DNA from: Alphaproteobacteria bacterium GWC2_42_16
Lineage (GTDB): Bacteria; Pseudomonadota; Alphaproteobacteria; UBA9655
NCBI GenBank assembly: GCA_001767835.1
Contig: MEMA01000052.1
Location: 162,859-206,238 of the forward strand
Length of the DNA stretch: 43,380 nucleotides
Direction of reading: 5' to 3'
The notes beneath the pieces were generated by a model. That model saw nothing but the letters and a program-made list of their open reading frames with translations. It was not told the origin of the DNA and made no database searches. A program made the translations under genes and the position numbers. Positions 1 through 8,286 of this stretch are shown here, one piece after another (the first letter of the stretch is position 1; each line of letters opens with the position of its first letter).

Positions 1-99
1 GGTATGGGTTTTGAAATACACAACTGTGGCATCTGCGAGGTAATCATTAAGGGCCTTTGCTATTTTCTTACGATTTTCTGAAGAAGTATAATCCGTCAT
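1..99 (-). CDS. dps: Dps-family ferritin-like protein, N-terminal fragment cut by window edge
   Basis: Only the first 33 codons lie in the window; the gene runs off the left edge on the minus strand. The visible residues include KKIAKALNDYLAD and VVYFKTHT, the pattern that opens Dps/ferritin-like proteins just before the FHWN segment of the first helix. Dps proteins form 12-subunit shells that bind DNA and oxidise and store iron under starvation or peroxide stress. The ATG (97-99) is preceded by GAGAGGG at a normal distance. The upstream DUF1622 gene ends 15 bp before this start on the same strand, so the two are probably co-transcribed. The assignment rests on a short stretch; another ferritin-like subfamily is possible. 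Confidence 0.7.
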   Translation of the reverse strand, partial: MTDYTSSENRKKIAKALNDYLADATVVYFKTHT

Positions 100-114
100 A
101 TCTGTTTCCCTCTC

Positions 115-483
115 TTAACCAGTTTTAATTATTTGATCTTGCCTTGCTTGATCAACTTCCCTTCCCAAGAAATAGCTAATTACCGTTCGGATTCCAACGA
201 TCGTTACCAAAACGATCAGATCTTCTTGGCTCGGTTTTATAAATGTGTGGATGATGTCACCGGCAATCATAAATTCAAGACCAAAGAGAATATAGGTCCC
301 CAAAACAGCACGAATCTTACTCGCTTCTTTTAAAAAATAAACAACTCTATGATGATGAAGCTTCACACGAATAAAACCAATGGCGGCCACTACAAAACCC
401 CAAAACACAATTCCAATCCCAAAAAGATTAATCAAAGTCACGACAACATCTAAGAGTTGATAAAGGATTGATTGTATATCCAT
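115..483 (-). CDS. DUF1622 family membrane protein
   Basis: This 122-residue protein has three hydrophobic segments (about residues 15-38, 60-80 and 88-105). The central and C-terminal motifs LGTYILFGLEFMIAGDII and GIRTVISYFLGREV are typical of DUF1622 inner-membrane proteins, whose biochemical role is unknown. Length matches the family. It precedes the dps-like gene with a 15-bp gap, suggesting one stress-related transcript, but nothing in the sequence shows a direct link. No promoter stands out in the DNA between it and ssrA. Confidence 0.8.
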   Translation of the reverse strand: MDIQSILYQLLDVVVTLINLFGIGIVFWGFVVAAIGFIRVKLHHHRVVYFLKEASKIRAVLGTYILFGLEFMIAGDIIHTFIKPSQEDLIVLVTIVGIRTVISYFLGREVDQARQDQIIKTG

Positions 484-654
484 GCCGCTTTCTTCGCAGT
501 TATTAAGGACAAACTTATCATTTTTTAATGTGGTGGTCTAGCCTATAGGGGGTCACTTCAAGGACTGAAAGAAAAAAGAGAATAAAAGTATAAAAACTCT
601 TTAAATCATGCGAAAAAAGAGCTATATCTAAGATGTCAAGGATACTTGACTATA

Positions 655-955
655 GTGATAAACGTCCTTCGGAATAGGCGTTTCGGACCCGGGGGCGGAA
701 CCCGGCACCTCCACCAGATTTATTATGGGGGTGAATGAGGATCGACGAGCGTAATAAAGGTTAGATTTTCACTCGGCATTGTACCACCGTTATCGGGCTA
801 AATACATAAATGCAAAAGATATGAATGCATTTGGTCGTATGGCTGCTAACTTAAATGCTAGCAACCACAATGGTGCTGAGGCAGCTGTAGTATTAGCCGC
901 TTAATCCCATAAACGATCGCGGCTTGAGGGGCGCCGGGCAACAGAAGCCCCTCAT
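655..955 (+). ncRNA. ssrA: Transfer-messenger RNA, circularly permuted two-piece (alpha type)
   Basis: The 3' acceptor piece comes first, ending in CACCTCC-A-CCA (706-716). The coding piece starts at 727 with GGGGGTG. These two ends pair as a 7-bp acceptor stem with a G-U at the third pair, the alanine identity element of tmRNA. GGATCGACG (739-747) matches the conserved D-loop-like region. A hairpin AAACG(T)CC/GGCGTTT lies at 663-684, and a T-arm-like stem CCGGG/CCCGG at 689-705. The tag frame ends GCTGTAGTATTAGCCGCTTAA (V-V-L-A-A, stop at 902-904). The resume codon is GCA 812 (30-residue tag, at a usual distance from the 5' end) or GCT 842 (20 residues). A closing stem TGAGGGGC/GCCCCTCA lies at 925-954. 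Outer ends are estimates. Role: rescue of stalled ribosomes and tagging for ClpXP. Confidence 0.93.
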
Positions 956-967
956 TAATTAATGAGG
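950..967. promoter_or_regulatory. 18-bp perfect palindrome spanning the sspB Shine-Dalgarno
   Basis: CCTCATTAATTAATGAGG is self-complementary. Its right arm contains GAGG (964-967), the only Shine-Dalgarno candidate for sspB, 10 nt before the GTG start. Its left arm overlaps the 3' strand of the last tmRNA stem (947-954). The same CCTCA can therefore pair with tmRNA or with the sspB ribosome-binding site, not both. A regulatory role is inference. Confidence 0.5.
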
Positions 968-977
968 TTGGAACGAC

Positions 978-1427
978 GTGGATAGTTTTAATTATGAAGA
1001 GATGGTTCAAGAAGGCTTGCGCGGTGTTGTGCGTGATGCCTTAAAGGTAGCAGCCACTGAAGGCCTTCCAGGGGCCCATCATTTCTACATTGCCTTCAAG
1101 ACTGATTATCCAGGGGTCCAGCTCGCAGATTATCTTAGAGAGCGCCATCCAGAAGAAATGACCATCGTTATCCAACATCAATTTTGGGGGCTTGAGATTG
1201 ATCCTCGGGGATTTTATGTGACCCTAAGCTTCAGTGATTCTCAAGAACAGATCTATGTCCCTTTTCATGCCTTGTTGAGCTTTATGGATCCTTACGCAAA
1301 ATTTGGCCTCCAATTTACACCACCAGCTTTTGTTGAAAAACAAGAACCCCCCCCTCTTGTTCAGCTCTCATCTTCTGATGAAACAAAAGATAACGTTGTG
1401 ACCTTAGATCAATTCCGGAAGAAATAA
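978..1427 (+). CDS. sspB: ClpXP adaptor SspB, alphaproteobacterial type
   Basis: This 149-residue protein matches the SspB family from the N-terminus (YEEMVQEGLRGVVRDAL, GLPGAHHFYIAF) through the substrate-binding core (IVIQHQFWGLEI, FYVTLSFSDSQEQIYVPFHAL). It ends in VVTLDQFRKK, the ClpX-docking XB tail, after a flexible linker. SspB binds the ssrA tag and delivers tagged proteins to ClpXP. The start is GTG at 978; an in-frame TGA at 963 leaves no other likely start. It lies directly downstream of ssrA, about 20 bp from the last tmRNA stem, and may share its transcript. The ribosome-binding site lies inside a palindrome. Confidence 0.93.
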   Translation: MDSFNYEEMVQEGLRGVVRDALKVAATEGLPGAHHFYIAFKTDYPGVQLADYLRERHPEEMTIVIQHQFWGLEIDPRGFYVTLSFSDSQEQIYVPFHALLSFMDPYAKFGLQFTPPAFVEKQEPPPLVQLSSSDETKDNVVTLDQFRKK

Positions 1428-1494
1428 TCAAAGAAAACCCCCTTGAACCTTTTGTATTAAAGGTAAAAAAGTTTGTGGTTAGGATGAATTTGTA

Positions 1495-1512
1495 GTATAA
1501 TAATTATTATAC
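1495..1512 (+). promoter_or_regulatory. Palindromic operator overlapping a -10 box before the pseudopilin genes
   Basis: GTATAATAATTATTATAC is a perfect 18-bp palindrome. It contains a perfect TATAAT (1496-1501), with TTGTGG 17 bp upstream as a weak -35. The TadG-like gene starts at 1544. A dimeric regulator bound here would block the promoter. AT-rich palindromes can arise by chance, so this is tentative. Confidence 0.45.
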
Positions 1513-1543
1513 AAGGCTTTATTCTTATTGACTAGGACAGGGA

Positions 1544-2842
1544 ATGGATTTCTTATTTAAAAAGCTTAAAGGTTTGATATCTACGAAGACCTTTACCCAA
1601 GATATGGGGGCGATAGCTATCATGGCCGCTATCCTTCTTGTTGTTTTGCTGGGATTTGGGGCATTAACCGTCGACGTTGGCATTTGGTATAATCAAAAAA
1701 ATAAATTGCAAGTTGCTGCCGACGCAGGCGCAACGGCTGGCGTCATTGCATTGAGTAAAACAGGCGAGGATACATATAAAAATTATGTAAATAAAGATCT
1801 TGTTTTAAATGGATGTTCCGCTGATACGGGCTGTACTGTTGTTGCTATTAATAACCCTCCAGCAAGTGGGCCGAACGTAGGAAATGATACAGCTGTCGAA
1901 GTGATTCTTTCGCAGCCTGCTGAAACTATTTTATCTAGTATAATTTTTGCAACCCCCCCAACTATTGGCGCCCGCGCCGTTGCAGGGCTTCATATCCAAC
2001 CTCTTTGTGTTATCTCTCTTAAAGGGGCAGCTACCGGTATAGAGGCTGTGGGGCTGAGTAAACTTAACGCAGAAAACTGTGGAATTTATGTAAACTCGCC
2101 TGCTTCTGATGCTATTACAGCAAAAGGCGGTGCCGAGATTAACGCTAAGCTTATAAACGTTGTCGGGGGAACAGATACTTCAGGAGGAGGAACAATTAAT
2201 GGGACAGTCAACACAGGCGTTCCTCCCCTTGATGATCCGCAGAGCGGCCTTACTATACCCTCCTTTTCAGGATGTGATCAAACGAACTACGCGTTGCCTA
2301 CCGGTTCAGATACTCTCAATCCTGGCGTGTATTGTGGAGGAATTACAGTCACAACGACGGGAACACTGACCATGAATCCTGGGACCTATATTTTGACAGA
2401 ACAATCATTACCAGCTGTAGGTTCATTGCCTGGAGATTTCAGAGTGACTTCACAAGCAACGGTTAATGGTAATGGCGTTACCATTATTCTTACGCATGCT
2501 GGTGCATCAGCGGGATTTGGTACAGCTACTATTGCAGGAGGAGCAACCCTTAATTTAAGTGCTCCTACCAGTGGCGATTTTTCAGGAATCTTGTTTTATG
2601 GAGATCGGGCGTCATCACCAGGTCCACTCCCCCATATGTTTGTAGGGGGAAGCACTCAAAATTTGGATGGCGTTATTTATTTTCCAACCACCGACGTTCA
2701 ATTTTCTGGGAATGCTGGCGGACAAACAGGCTGTACCCAGCTCATCGCCTCAGGAATTACATTAACTGGGACATCTACATTTACTAACGGGTGTTTGCCG
2801 CCAAATGAAGCAAGTTTTGGAACATTTACATTTCTTGAATAG
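1544..2842 (+). CDS. tadG: TadG-like pilus assembly protein
   Basis: The 432-residue product begins with a positively charged stretch and a membrane segment (about residues 22-45), followed by VDVGIWYNQKNKLQVAADAGATAG. This is the N-terminal signature of the Flp pilus-assembly TadG family. The remaining 380 residues are Gly/Ser/Thr-rich and probably beta-structured, as in many alphaproteobacterial TadG-like proteins, and may be exposed on the outside. It heads a three-gene plus-strand cluster with two TadE-like genes and converges on the tad core operon. No von Willebrand A motif (DxSxS) is evident, unlike some TadG proteins. Role in pilus assembly or surface contact is inferred from family and context. 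Confidence 0.8.
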   Translation: MDFLFKKLKGLISTKTFTQDMGAIAIMAAILLVVLLGFGALTVDVGIWYNQKNKLQVAADAGATAGVIALSKTGEDTYKNYVNKDLVLNGCSADTGCTVVAINNPPASGPNVGNDTAVEVILSQPAETILSSIIFATPPTIGARAVAGLHIQPLCVISLKGAATGIEAVGLSKLNAENCGIYVNSPASDAITAKGGAEINAKLINVVGGTDTSGGGTINGTVNTGVPPLDDPQSGLTIPSFSGCDQTNYALPTGSDTLNPGVYCGGITVTTTGTLTMNPGTYILTEQSLPAVGSLPGDFRVTSQATVNGNGVTIILTHAGASAGFGTATIAGGATLNLSAPTSGDFSGILFYGDRASSPGPLPHMFVGGSTQNLDGVIYFPTTDVQFSGNAGGQTGCTQLIASGITLTGTSTFTNGCLPPNEASFGTFTFLE

Positions 2843-2860
2843 GAATGATGGAGATTTTAA

Positions 2861-3295
2861 ATGGTGTTTAAAGACCGTTTTTTAAAGAACATCAAAGGTA
2901 ATGTTGCAATTGAGTTTGCCATTGTAATTCCATTTCTCTTTATTCTTTTGTCAGGGATAATGAATTTTGGTTTAATTCTTGCGAATCAAAATCAACTCAA
3001 TAGCATTGTAAGTGCGGGGATTCTTTATGCTGCAGGTCATGACAAAACAACATCTGAAGTGGAGGCAGTTATGCAAGGTGTGACAAGCATGTCTTCCTTA
3101 AACATTGAAGTCTCTGACTCTTGTCAGTGCTTAGGGGGTGGAAGTGTAGCATGTTCAAGTACTTGTCCAGAGGGGGGGACACCAGGACGCTATATAACAG
3201 CAAAAGCAACAAGCGAAGTCGACCTTTTAGCCCCTGCCTTTATTATTGACAATCCCTTTCCTACAAGCAGTCAGGGTACCATTCGTACCGAATAG
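2861..3295 (+). CDS. TadE-like minor pseudopilin (cysteine-rich variant)
   Basis: This 144-residue protein has a short basic leader, then GNVAIEFAIVIPFLFILL, the TadE-like N-terminal pattern of a prepilin-type site with Glu five residues into a hydrophobic helix. The C-terminal half carries a cluster of four cysteines (CQCLGGGSVACSSTC), unusual for TadE and suggestive of disulphides outside the membrane. It ends in GTIRTE. It lies 18 bp after the TadG-like gene and 12 bp before another TadE-like gene, so all three are probably co-translated. Such minor pseudopilins are processed by CpaA and needed for Flp pilus assembly. Confidence 0.8.
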   Translation: MVFKDRFLKNIKGNVAIEFAIVIPFLFILLSGIMNFGLILANQNQLNSIVSAGILYAAGHDKTTSEVEAVMQGVTSMSSLNIEVSDSCQCLGGGSVACSSTCPEGGTPGRYITAKATSEVDLLAPAFIIDNPFPTSSQGTIRTE

Positions 3296-3307
3296 AAGGG
3301 CAAATAG

Positions 3308-3700
3308 ATGCAACTTAGTAAATCTAGACGAGATTTTATAAAAAGCGAAAAGGCAGCTTCAGCTATCGAATTTGCTATTATTTTGCCTGTCTTTCTCCTT
3401 TTTATATTCGGCATCATTCAACTCGGATACGTTATGTGGGGGTATGCTTCTCTAGAATATGCACTCACGGCTGGCGCTCGCTTTGCTTATGTCTATCCTA
3501 CAAGTTCGGCCACAACTATTAAAAATTATACTTTGTCAAAAGTTGATTATTTAGGGTCTGCTATTTCTATAGAAGCTTCAATCACTCCGAACGTTGAAGC
3601 TGACATTACAGGTACGTTTTCCTTTACGCCTTTTTACATACTAATTGATCCTATTGAAATAACAACAACGGTTCATCAAGTCCTTCCTCCACCAGCATAA
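3308..3700 (+). CDS. tadE: TadE-like minor pseudopilin
   Basis: This 130-residue protein has a basic leader followed by EKAASAIEFAIILPVFLLF, a classical TadE N-terminus with the conserved Glu and hydrophobic stem. The rest is short and beta-rich, ending in TTVHQVLPPPA. The size is normal for TadE. Its stop lies 10 bp from the stop of the convergent tadC, so the end of the pseudopilin cluster meets the end of the tad core operon with almost no spacer. It is the third gene of the plus-strand group and probably acts as a minor pilin in the Tad machine. Confidence 0.82.
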   Translation: MQLSKSRRDFIKSEKAASAIEFAIILPVFLLFIFGIIQLGYVMWGYASLEYALTAGARFAYVYPTSSATTIKNYTLSKVDYLGSAISIEASITPNVEADITGTFSFTPFYILIDPIEITTTVHQVLPPPA

Positions 3701-3710
3701 AAGAGTGCTT

Positions 3711-4652
3711 TTATTTGAGAAGGTCTAAGACTCGTATAACGGCAGGCCCCGCAACAAAAATATAAATGCATGGGAAAATAAATAACATCATAGGAATCGT
3801 TAATAAGGTCGGCAGCTTGTTAGCTCTTGTCTCTGCTTCTAATAAACGATCTTGGCGAAATTGCTCTGAAACAGTTCTCATTGTCTGGGCGATAGGCGTT
3901 CCGTATTGCTCTGCTTGTTGGATATTGGAGATGATAGCCTTAAAATAAGGCGAATCCATGCGATCACTAAAATTCTGCAAGGCTCGTTGACGGTCAGAAA
4001 ACATGTTAAGTTCAATGGATAACAGGGCGAGCTCATAGCCTAACTCTGGTGAAATTTGTGAAATCTCTTGGGCAACTCTTTGAATTGTTGCAGAAAGGCT
4101 TAGTCCCGATTCAGTACAAAGGACCATAAGGTCAAGAGCTGCGGGAAAAGCTTTGCGAATTTTTTCTTGGCGAATTTGAACAAGCTTGTACAAAACAATG
4201 TCAACAAAATAAGAACCAGATAAACCAGCCGCTAATATAATAATAATTTTTAATATTACGGAAAGCTCAATGAAAGAAAAGAGAACGATGGCTGTAATGC
4301 CTGAAAATAAGGTTGATGTTCCAATTTTAGCCATTCCATAATAAAAAGCAGCATTTTCTGCAGGAAAGCCAGCCATGAAGAACAGTTTACGAATGGATTC
4401 CTTTTCTTTACGTCCAGACTTTTGAATTTTTTCAATGAATGCTTGGAGACGCGGAAATTTCGTGGTTTGGAAACCTTCGTAAACCCTTTTTACTTCCTCT
4501 TCTTCATGAAGAAGCGTTTCTTTATAACTTATAAGTTCCTTTAGCCTTGCTTTAAATAAATCGCCTTGCTGTAGTTTTATTAAAAACGAAAGAATGAACG
4601 CTATTATAAGAAAGGCAAGAAGAAATGTGAGAAGGTCACTTGCGCTAAACAT
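3711..4652 (-). CDS. tadC: Tad inner-membrane platform protein TadC
   Basis: The 313-residue protein has an N-terminal membrane helix (7-26), a cytoplasmic region, paired membrane segments at about 115-155, and a type II secretion F (T2SSF) domain (about 165-295) with AFPAALDLMVLCTESGLSLSA. It ends in another membrane helix. TadB and TadC form the inner-membrane platform on which the CpaF ATPase acts to extend or retract the Flp pilus. Its start abuts the tadB stop directly (4652/4653), implying translational coupling. It is the last gene of the nine-gene minus-strand operon. Confidence 0.92.
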   Translation of the reverse strand: MFSASDLLTFLLAFLIIAFILSFLIKLQQGDLFKARLKELISYKETLLHEEEEVKRVYEGFQTTKFPRLQAFIEKIQKSGRKEKESIRKLFFMAGFPAENAAFYYGMAKIGTSTLFSGITAIVLFSFIELSVILKIIIILAAGLSGSYFVDIVLYKLVQIRQEKIRKAFPAALDLMVLCTESGLSLSATIQRVAQEISQISPELGYELALLSIELNMFSDRQRALQNFSDRMDSPYFKAIISNIQQAEQYGTPIAQTMRTVSEQFRQDRLLEAETRANKLPTLLTIPMMLFIFPCIYIFVAGPAVIRVLDLLK

Positions 4653-5630
4653 CTAATATACATCCTTGTAGGACATCCGAAGTATAATCGTAATGCCTGT
4701 AGCCAGAAGAACCGATCCAATTATAAGTAAGAACTTTCCAGGTTCTGTTGTGAATAGGGGATCTAAATATGTTGGACTTGAGATGTAAATGATAGTTAAT
4801 GAAAGAAAAGGGAGGCATGCTAAAACAAAGGCCGTCATGCGAACTTCTACTGTCAAGGATTTTACTTTCTCGCGTAGAATCTCTCGCCCACGAATTATGC
4901 GCGCAAGGTTTTCAGCAGCCTCCGCAAGGCTTCCCCCGGTTTCTCTTTGCAAGACAAATACAATGGATAACATACGAAATTCATCAACTCCAATTCTATT
5001 GGACATGTCGGCTAATACATCTTCTGCGCTTTCTCCAAGATGCATTCTATCGCTTATTCTTCTAAAGGCTTTGCCAATAATTCCCTTTTGTTGATCAGCT
5101 ATCATCTCAAGGGCTCTTTCAGTCGAAAAACCTGCCCGCAAGGCTCGCCGCAGGATATCTAAAGCTATGGGAAATTCTCTAAGGAAGGCCTCTTTTTGGC
5201 GGTTTCTTAAAAAAGTAAGGACTGCCCATGCAGAGAAAGAAGAGGCGCAAACCCCAATTAACGCTGAAGTAAGATAATTTATTTGATAATATAACAATAA
5301 AAAAACAAAAAGAAACACCCCAAAAGAAGAAAAGAGACTAATAAAATAAAAGGGTGATATTTCTAACCCTGCTTGTTGCATCCATTGGCGCAGCCCTTCG
5401 ACTTTTTGAAGCTTACTTTGAAGGAAGAAATCTGAGGGACTCTGCTCTTTGATAAGAGAAAGGGCTTCTTTCCTCTCTTCTTCTGGAGTTGCAACAAGTT
5501 GATCAAGTTTTTTTTTCCGGTTTTTTTCCTCTTTTTCTCTCATTTGACGAATATAAACAATATAACCATATATAATGAAGAAGAAAATAACAGCTAAAGC
5601 TGGATAGAAATAAGTGTTTAAATCAGTCAT
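4653..5630 (-). CDS. tadB: Tad inner-membrane platform protein TadB
   Basis: The 325-residue protein has an N-terminal membrane helix (8-26), a charged Lys/Glu-rich cytoplasmic stretch, two membrane segments near 100-145, and a T2SSF domain (about 150-285). The domain holds the motifs FPIALDILRRALRAGFS and FVLQRETGGSLAEAAENLARII, diagnostic of TadB. A C-terminal hydrophobic helix follows. It partners TadC as the platform of the Flp pilus machine. It lies 2 bp after cpaF and adjoins tadC, in the middle of the tad core operon. Confidence 0.93.
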   Translation of the reverse strand: MTDLNTYFYPALAVIFFFIIYGYIVYIRQMREKEEKNRKKKLDQLVATPEEERKEALSLIKEQSPSDFFLQSKLQKVEGLRQWMQQAGLEISPFYFISLFSSFGVFLFVFLLLYYQINYLTSALIGVCASSFSAWAVLTFLRNRQKEAFLREFPIALDILRRALRAGFSTERALEMIADQQKGIIGKAFRRISDRMHLGESAEDVLADMSNRIGVDEFRMLSIVFVLQRETGGSLAEAAENLARIIRGREILREKVKSLTVEVRMTAFVLACLPFLSLTIIYISSPTYLDPLFTTEPGKFLLIIGSVLLATGITIILRMSYKDVY

Positions 5631-5632
5631 TA

Positions 5633-7021
5633 TTATCTCATTATATCTTTAAGTTGTTTATCAAGCCCGTAAAATCGGGCTTTGTCGATAAAGCGAGGCG
5701 TGACACCGCAAGGCTTAAAGTCGCCGCGAATAAAGACTTGCTTTGTTTTAACATCTGTCACGTCTTCCTTATATTCAAATTTAAAGAGATCATGCGTTAC
5801 AATAATATCTCCTTCAATTCCGACGATTTCTGTTATTTCGGTCACACGGCGAACACCATCTCGCATGCGCTCAGTGTGAACAATAAGTTGTATGGCTTCA
5901 GATACAAGTGATCGTAGAACACGAAGGGATAATTCATAGCCCGCCATAGACATCATATTCTCAAGTCGAATGAGAGCTTCCCGGGGACGGTTGGCGTGAA
6001 TTGTAGACATTGACCCATCATGGCCTGTGTTCATAGCTTGAAGCATGTCGATTGTTTCTTCTCCACGGACCTCACCAACAATAATTCGATCGGGACGCAT
6101 CCGCAAAGCATTGCGAACCAAATCGCGAATTTTAACTTCGCCTTCACCTTCTATGTTAGGCGGGCGACTTTCAAGGCGAACGACGTGCGGTTGTTGAAGA
6201 CGAAGTTCAGCTGAATCTTCTATAGTTACAATGCGCTCATTAGGATCAATGAGTTGAGATATTGCATTCAAAAGAGTAGTTTTCCCAGAACCTGTACCTC
6301 CAGAAATAAGGAGATTAAGGCGGCATTTTGCAGCAATTTTTAATAAATCACCCATCTCCTTTGAGAAGTTCGAATTTTCTACCATACGATCAAGTGTAAT
6401 GTTTACACGAGAGAACTTACGAATGGAAATGGCGGTTCCATCCAAGGCAAGGGGAGGAAGAATAATGTTAACACGACTGCCATCTGAAAGACGAGCATCC
6501 ACCATTGGGCTAGCTTCGTCAACGCGTCTTCCCACACGACTTGCTATACGCCTTGCAATTTGTTGGAGATGTGCTTCATCATGAAATTTAACATCAGTGA
6601 CCTTTTGGAGTTTACCTTTGCGTTCAATATAGACGTTATTGGGCCCATTGATTAATATATCGGTTATAGAATCATCAGAAACGAGGTCTTCAAGGGGGCC
6701 AAGTCCTATCATGTCATCAACTAAGGATGTTGCGAGCTGTTTTTGTTCCTTTACATTGATTTTTATGTCATTTGCGGTTGTGAAATCCCCGATAAACCTT
6801 TCAATTTCTTTCCGCAGCATTTCGGGTGGCATTTCATTAGCGGCCACCAAGTCAATTCTCTCCATAAGAGATTCATAAGCTTTAACCTTAAATTGATTAA
6901 AAAAATCTTCTTGAGAAACAGAGGATTTTAAATTTTGTATGTCTCTTTTATCGTTCTTAAGTGCGGTGGTATTTAAAGTAAACTTGCCTTCTTCACCTGA
7001 TTTTTGCCCAAATCCTGCCAT
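5633..7021 (-). CDS. cpaF: Tad secretion ATPase CpaF/TadA
   Basis: This 462-residue protein is a type II/IV secretion ATPase. The N-terminal domain (about 45-200) contains [23 protein letters not shown], and the Walker A GGTGSGKT is at 241-248. The Asp box [12 protein letters not shown], a Walker B-like [14 protein letters not shown] and the His box [12 protein letters not shown] follow. It powers assembly of the Flp pilus from the cytoplasmic face of TadB/TadC. The first 40 residues are less conserved. A 68-bp gap separates it from cpaE upstream, the largest gap in the operon; 2 bp separate it from tadB. Confidence 0.95.
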   Translation of the reverse strand: MAGFGQKSGEEGKFTLNTTALKNDKRDIQNLKSSVSQEDFFNQFKVKAYESLMERIDLVAANEMPPEMLRKEIERFIGDFTTANDIKINVKEQKQLATSLVDDMIGLGPLEDLVSDDSITDILINGPNNVYIERKGKLQKVTDVKFHDEAHLQQIARRIASRVGRRVDEASPMVDARLSDGSRVNIILPPLALDGTAISIRKFSRVNITLDRMVENSNFSKEMGDLLKIAAKCRLNLLISGGTGSGKTTLLNAISQLIDPNERIVTIEDSAELRLQQPHVVRLESRPPNIEGEGEVKIRDLVRNALRMRPDRIIVGEVRGEETIDMLQAMNTGHDGSMSTIHANRPREALIRLENMMSMAGYELSLRVLRSLVSEAIQLIVHTERMRDGVRRVTEITEIVGIEGDIIVTHDLFKFEYKEDVTDVKTKQVFIRGDFKPCGVTPRFIDKARFYGLDKQLKDIMR

Positions 7022-7089
7022 CTTTAGCTCTCAGTTTTTTGAGTGTATCAATTCAATGATAGAAGATAATGATTAAAATTGTTTAAAGA

Positions 7090-8286
7090 TTATTTCTTGA
7101 AAAAGCCCCAGAAAGATTTTTCTTCCTCTTTTGTAGTCTTGAGGCCTTGTATGTCATCAGCAATTTTTCGAACATAGGAAATAAGAGGAGATTTTGCCTC
7201 AAAAGTGACTTTATTTATTTCTGCAAGCTCCGTTATTACAGATTCATTATAGGGAATAATATGATTAACTTCACGCTTTAGTGCCCCTTCAAAATCTTCA
7301 GGGTTAAGAACTCCTTTAAGGTTTTTTATATATTTATTCAAAACTAACATGAGACGATGATCTAACCTATCCTCTCCGAGAGCGTTAAAAATCCTGCCAG
7401 AGTCTCTAAGACCGGCAAGCGAAGCTTCTGTGATGACAAGCCGGACATTTGATTGATCCATAGCATATTTCCCAATTTCATTAAAGTTATGAGGAATATC
7501 TATCATAACGTAATGGAAAAGCTTTGTGAGATAGCTTAAAAGCTGTTCTAAACTAGTGTTTGTATAGCTTTTTCTGTCATCTAAAGGAATTTCAGAGCTA
7601 AGGACATACAACCGTTCGTTAACAGAATTGAATAACCGTTCTAGAAACAATTGGTCGATACGCTCTGGATCTTCAAGGGCTGTGTTCAAACCATCATTAG
7701 ATCTTAAATTGAAATAAAGAGCTGTTGTGCCAAAATGAATGTCCAAATCAACCAAAATAACACGTCGTGACCTTTCAATTGCCATTATGGATGCGAGCGT
7801 GTTTGCAATATATGACGTTCCAACACCTCCTCGTGCTCCCAGCAGTGTAATAATTTTCCCTGATTTTGCTTGGCTGATTTTTTCTCCTTCACTCCCAAAC
7901 ACCATATTTTTTAAAGATCGGCTGACAATATCTGCAAACAAAGGTTTAATTAAATAATCATGGATACCCAACTTTATAAGATCTCGATAAAGCACCACGT
8001 CATTTCGATTTCCAATGGCAAGCACATTTACCCCAGGCTCACAAATTTCTGAAAGCTTTAAAAGGTCAGAAATGGGAAGATCTGATTTAGAAATATCAAT
8101 GATGAGGTATTCGGGGGATCTATTTTGACCGAAATACTTAATTGCTTCGCGTATACCACCTTGAAGGACTTCACCACTCTCAATATCAATTCCCTTTAAG
8201 ACTTTTTTTACAATATCAATATCCCCTTGATCTTCAAGAATAGCGATGAGTTTTTTTAGTTTTTCTTTTTTCTTTGTCGTAGCCAC
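7090..8286 (-). CDS. cpaE: Pilus localisation ATPase CpaE/TadZ
   Basis: The 398-residue protein has a receiver-like N-terminal domain (about 1-125) and a MinD/ParA-like ATPase domain from 143. The P-loop LGARGGVGTSYIANTLAS has Thr where MinD has the Lys of GKT/S, a deviation common in CpaE/TadZ. The Walker B region VILVDLDIHFGTTAL follows. CpaE/TadZ positions the Tad machine, usually at a pole. The start is GTG, and it overlaps the cpaD stop by one base (TAGTG), so translation is probably coupled. Confidence 0.92.
   Translation of the reverse strand: MATTKKKEKLKKLIAILEDQGDIDIVKKVLKGIDIESGEVLQGGIREAIKYFGQNRSPEYLIIDISKSDLPISDLLKLSEICEPGVNVLAIGNRNDVVLYRDLIKLGIHDYLIKPLFADIVSRSLKNMVFGSEGEKISQAKSGKIITLLGARGGVGTSYIANTLASIMAIERSRRVILVDLDIHFGTTALYFNLRSNDGLNTALEDPERIDQLFLERLFNSVNERLYVLSSEIPLDDRKSYTNTSLEQLLSYLTKLFHYVMIDIPHNFNEIGKYAMDQSNVRLVITEASLAGLRDSGRIFNALGEDRLDHRLMLVLNKYIKNLKGVLNPEDFEGALKREVNHIIPYNESVITELAEINKVTFEAKSPLISYVRKIADDIQGLKTTKEEEKSFWGFFKK

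Noticed and set aside
4789-5094. Plus-strand frames of about 100 codons inside tadB
   Set aside because: They lie antisense to a clear TadB domain and have no independent start signals.
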